A DNA stretch of 9,860 nucleotides from Bacillota bacterium (GTDB lineage Bacteria > Bacillota > Clostridia > Acetivibrionales > DSM-1351). Shown here piece after piece: positions 9,407-9,860 of the stretch. A program made the translations under genes and the position numbers. Under the pieces are notes generated by a model that worked only from the letters and a program-made list of their open reading frames with translations, ran no database searches and was not told where the DNA came from. The DNA lies in contig JAEYNI010000154.1 of NCBI GenBank assembly GCA_023412635.1, positions 1 to 9,860 on the forward strand, read 5' to 3'. How positions within the stretch are numbered: the stretch's first letter is position 1; every line of letters begins with the position of its first letter.

Positions 9407-9414
9407 TCCTCCTT
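9407..9414 (-). promoter_or_regulatory. Ribosome binding site of the Phd-Uma2 gene
   Basis: Read on the minus strand this is AAGGAGGA, a near-perfect anti-16S match, 7 nt before the ATG. It fixes the start at 9399 and so shows that the Phd-like domain is translated as part of the Uma2 protein. Confidence 0.88.
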
Positions 9415-9445
9415 GAGGTTTTTAGTTAATAATCTTATAACTAAA

Positions 9446-9453
9446 TAGCTAAA
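9446..9453. repeat. Extra copy of the palindrome core octamer TAGCTAAA
   Basis: TAGCTAAA here is identical to 9499-9506 in the 35-bp palindrome, 53 bp away (about five helical turns). A one-base variant, TAGCTAAT, is at 9508-9515. It sits 47 bp before the nuclease start codon. A second operator half-site is a possible reading, but an octamer in such AT-rich DNA could recur by chance. Confidence 0.35.
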
Positions 9454-9488
9454 GCGCCTAAGCGTAACCACTAAATTATCTGATAATA

Positions 9489-9523
9489 AAAATATAATTA
9501 GCTAAATTAGCTAATTATATTTT
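9489..9523. repeat. Perfect 35-bp AT-rich palindrome, possible operator of the Phd-Uma2 gene
   Basis: The left arm AAAATATAATTAGCTAA (9489-9505) and right arm TTAGCTAATTATATTTT (9507-9523) are exact reverse complements about a single central A at 9506. Each arm contains TATAAT: on the plus strand at 9493-9498 and on the minus strand at 9514-9519. These could be -10 elements, but I see no good -35 for either. The palindrome lies 90 bp upstream of the nuclease start codon. Phd-type proteins bind palindromes at their own promoters, so an autoregulatory operator is a reasonable inference. With only G-C pairs at the AGCT core, it is a poor terminator candidate. Confidence 0.6.
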
Positions 9524-9634
9524 AACAAGAATATTATTAATTGTAAAGTTATAACAAAGCCTTCGTATACTAAATGCCAACAATGATTTTGCCAAATTTG
9601 TACCTAATTCAATTAATTAGAATGACTGCTAAGC

Positions 9635-9667
9635 TATTCTATAATTTTGCTTTGTATTCTATAACTT
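9635..9667 (+). repeat. Direct repeat TATTCTATAAYTTT, 20-bp period, upstream of the icd promoter
   Basis: TATTCTATAATTT (9635-9647) and TATTCTATAACTTT (9655-9668) are near-identical and 20 bp apart, close to two helical turns. A shorter third TATTCT is at 9669-9674. They lie just upstream of the icd -35 box (9681), where an activator or repressor could bind side by side on one DNA face. No regulator can be named: I looked for the CcpC pattern ATAA-N7-TTAT and did not find it. Confidence 0.4.
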
Positions 9668-9680
9668 TTATTCTGTGCCA

Positions 9681-9710
9681 TTTACATTTCTCCCTTTAGT
9701 ATGCTATATT
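9681..9710 (+). promoter_or_regulatory. Sigma-A-type promoter of icd
   Basis: The -35 box TTTACA (9681-9686) and -10 box TATATT (9705-9710) are separated by 18 bp. A TG at 9702-9703, one base before the -10, makes it an extended -10 promoter. The predicted transcription start near 9717 leaves a leader of about 74 nt before the ATG. Confidence 0.65.
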
Positions 9711-9775
9711 AGTGAATGAAGTGTGAAAAATATAACAATAAAGATTTAGAAATAATACAAAATAAATTATTTAGT

Positions 9776-9783
9776 AAAAGGAG
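9776..9783 (+). promoter_or_regulatory. Ribosome binding site of icd
   Basis: AAAAGGAG lies 7 nt before the ATG at 9791. This supports that ATG as the start; the reading frame immediately afterwards matches the isocitrate dehydrogenase N-terminus. Confidence 0.85.
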
Positions 9784-9790
9784 CATGTGT

Positions 9791-9860
9791 ATGGCTAAAA
9801 TTATTATGAAGACTCCTCTGGTTGAAATGGATGGAGACGAAATGACCAGAGTTATCTGGC
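9791..9860 (+). CDS. icd: NADP-dependent isocitrate dehydrogenase, type II (eukaryote-like), 3' partial
   Basis: Only the first 23 codons are in the window. They encode MAKIIMKTP followed by LVEMDGDEMTRVIW, the characteristic N-terminus of the homodimeric, eukaryote-like (type II) NADP isocitrate dehydrogenases such as human IDH1, which has VVEMQGDEMTRIIW. The E. coli-type enzymes start differently. By family knowledge the enzyme oxidises isocitrate to 2-oxoglutarate and CO2 with NADP+ in the cytoplasm. In anaerobic clostridia this commonly feeds glutamate synthesis through a partial citric acid cycle. Its own promoter and ribosome binding site lie directly upstream, and it is transcribed divergently from the nuclease gene. 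With so few residues the family call is good, but catalytic residues, length and intactness cannot be judged. Confidence 0.87.
   Translation, partial: MAKIIMKTPLVEMDGDEMTRVIW

Larger units (their letters stand above)
9400..9790. other. Divergent intergenic region between the nuclease gene and icd
   Basis: This 391-bp stretch is very AT-rich and holds no credible gene. Besides the ribosome binding sites, palindrome, direct repeats and icd promoter listed separately, it has an 8-bp palindrome GTTATAAC (9548-9555) and a short inverted repeat CTAATT...AATTAG (9604-9620). The octamer TAGCTAAA recurs at 9446-9453 and inside the palindrome. Bases 9556-9603 hold nothing I can name. No tRNA, riboswitch fold or GC-rich hairpin was recognised. 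Confidence 0.7.

Noticed and set aside
9489..9523. The 35-bp palindrome as a Rho-independent terminator
   Set aside because: It is nearly all A-T pairs with only the AGCT core giving G-C pairs, and it lies between divergent gene starts, where no transcript needs to end.
9400..9790. Mobile element ends or an attachment site around the nuclease gene
   Set aside because: I found no matching terminal inverted repeats, flanking target duplications, tRNA gene or transposase or integrase sequence.

Overview
The window looks like the chromosome of a low-GC Gram-positive anaerobe of the Clostridia. The evidence is AT-rich coding sequence, very AT-rich intergenic DNA, strong AAGGAG-type ribosome binding sites and clostridial-looking protein sequences. 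A cellulolytic Ruminiclostridium-like genus is my best guess, but this comes from recall of family sequences, not from a search. Three genes account for about 95% of the bases. I see no RNA gene, CRISPR array, insertion sequence or prophage signal.

Bases 1-8612 (+) are one giant gene that enters from outside the left edge. It encodes a multidomain membrane protein of the NdvB/Cgs family (cyclic beta-1,2-glucan synthase). In order it has an N-terminal helical region, two membrane segments, a GT84-type glucosyltransferase domain, a second cluster of membrane segments, a glucoamylase-like domain (the cyclisation domain, GH189 in recent CAZy terms), two related GH94-type beta-sandwich modules and a C-terminal GH94 phosphorylase-type (alpha/alpha)6 domain. 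The frame is open right up to base 3 with no ATG, GTG or TTG before the GTG at 153. That GTG is therefore not the true start, and at least 50 N-terminal residues lie upstream of it.

Bases 8628-8664 form a hairpin flanked by an A-tract and a T-tract. It can act as a bidirectional terminator between the convergent genes on either side. On the minus strand (8668-9399) is a 243-residue protein that joins a Phd/YefM antitoxin-like DNA-binding domain to a Uma2-family PD-(D/E)XK nuclease domain.

Bases 9400-9790 are a gene-free divergent promoter region. It holds a perfect 35-bp AT-rich palindrome with an extra copy of its core nearer the nuclease gene, a 20-bp-period direct repeat, and a convincing promoter and ribosome binding site for the last gene. 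That gene starts at 9791 and runs off the right edge. Its N-terminus matches a eukaryotic-type (type II) NADP-dependent isocitrate dehydrogenase.

The three genes do not form one operon: glucan synthase and nuclease converge, nuclease and isocitrate dehydrogenase diverge. No functional link between them is evident. The points most worth following are the Phd-Uma2 fusion with its palindrome, and a full-length cyclic glucan synthase in what appears to be a Gram-positive cell.
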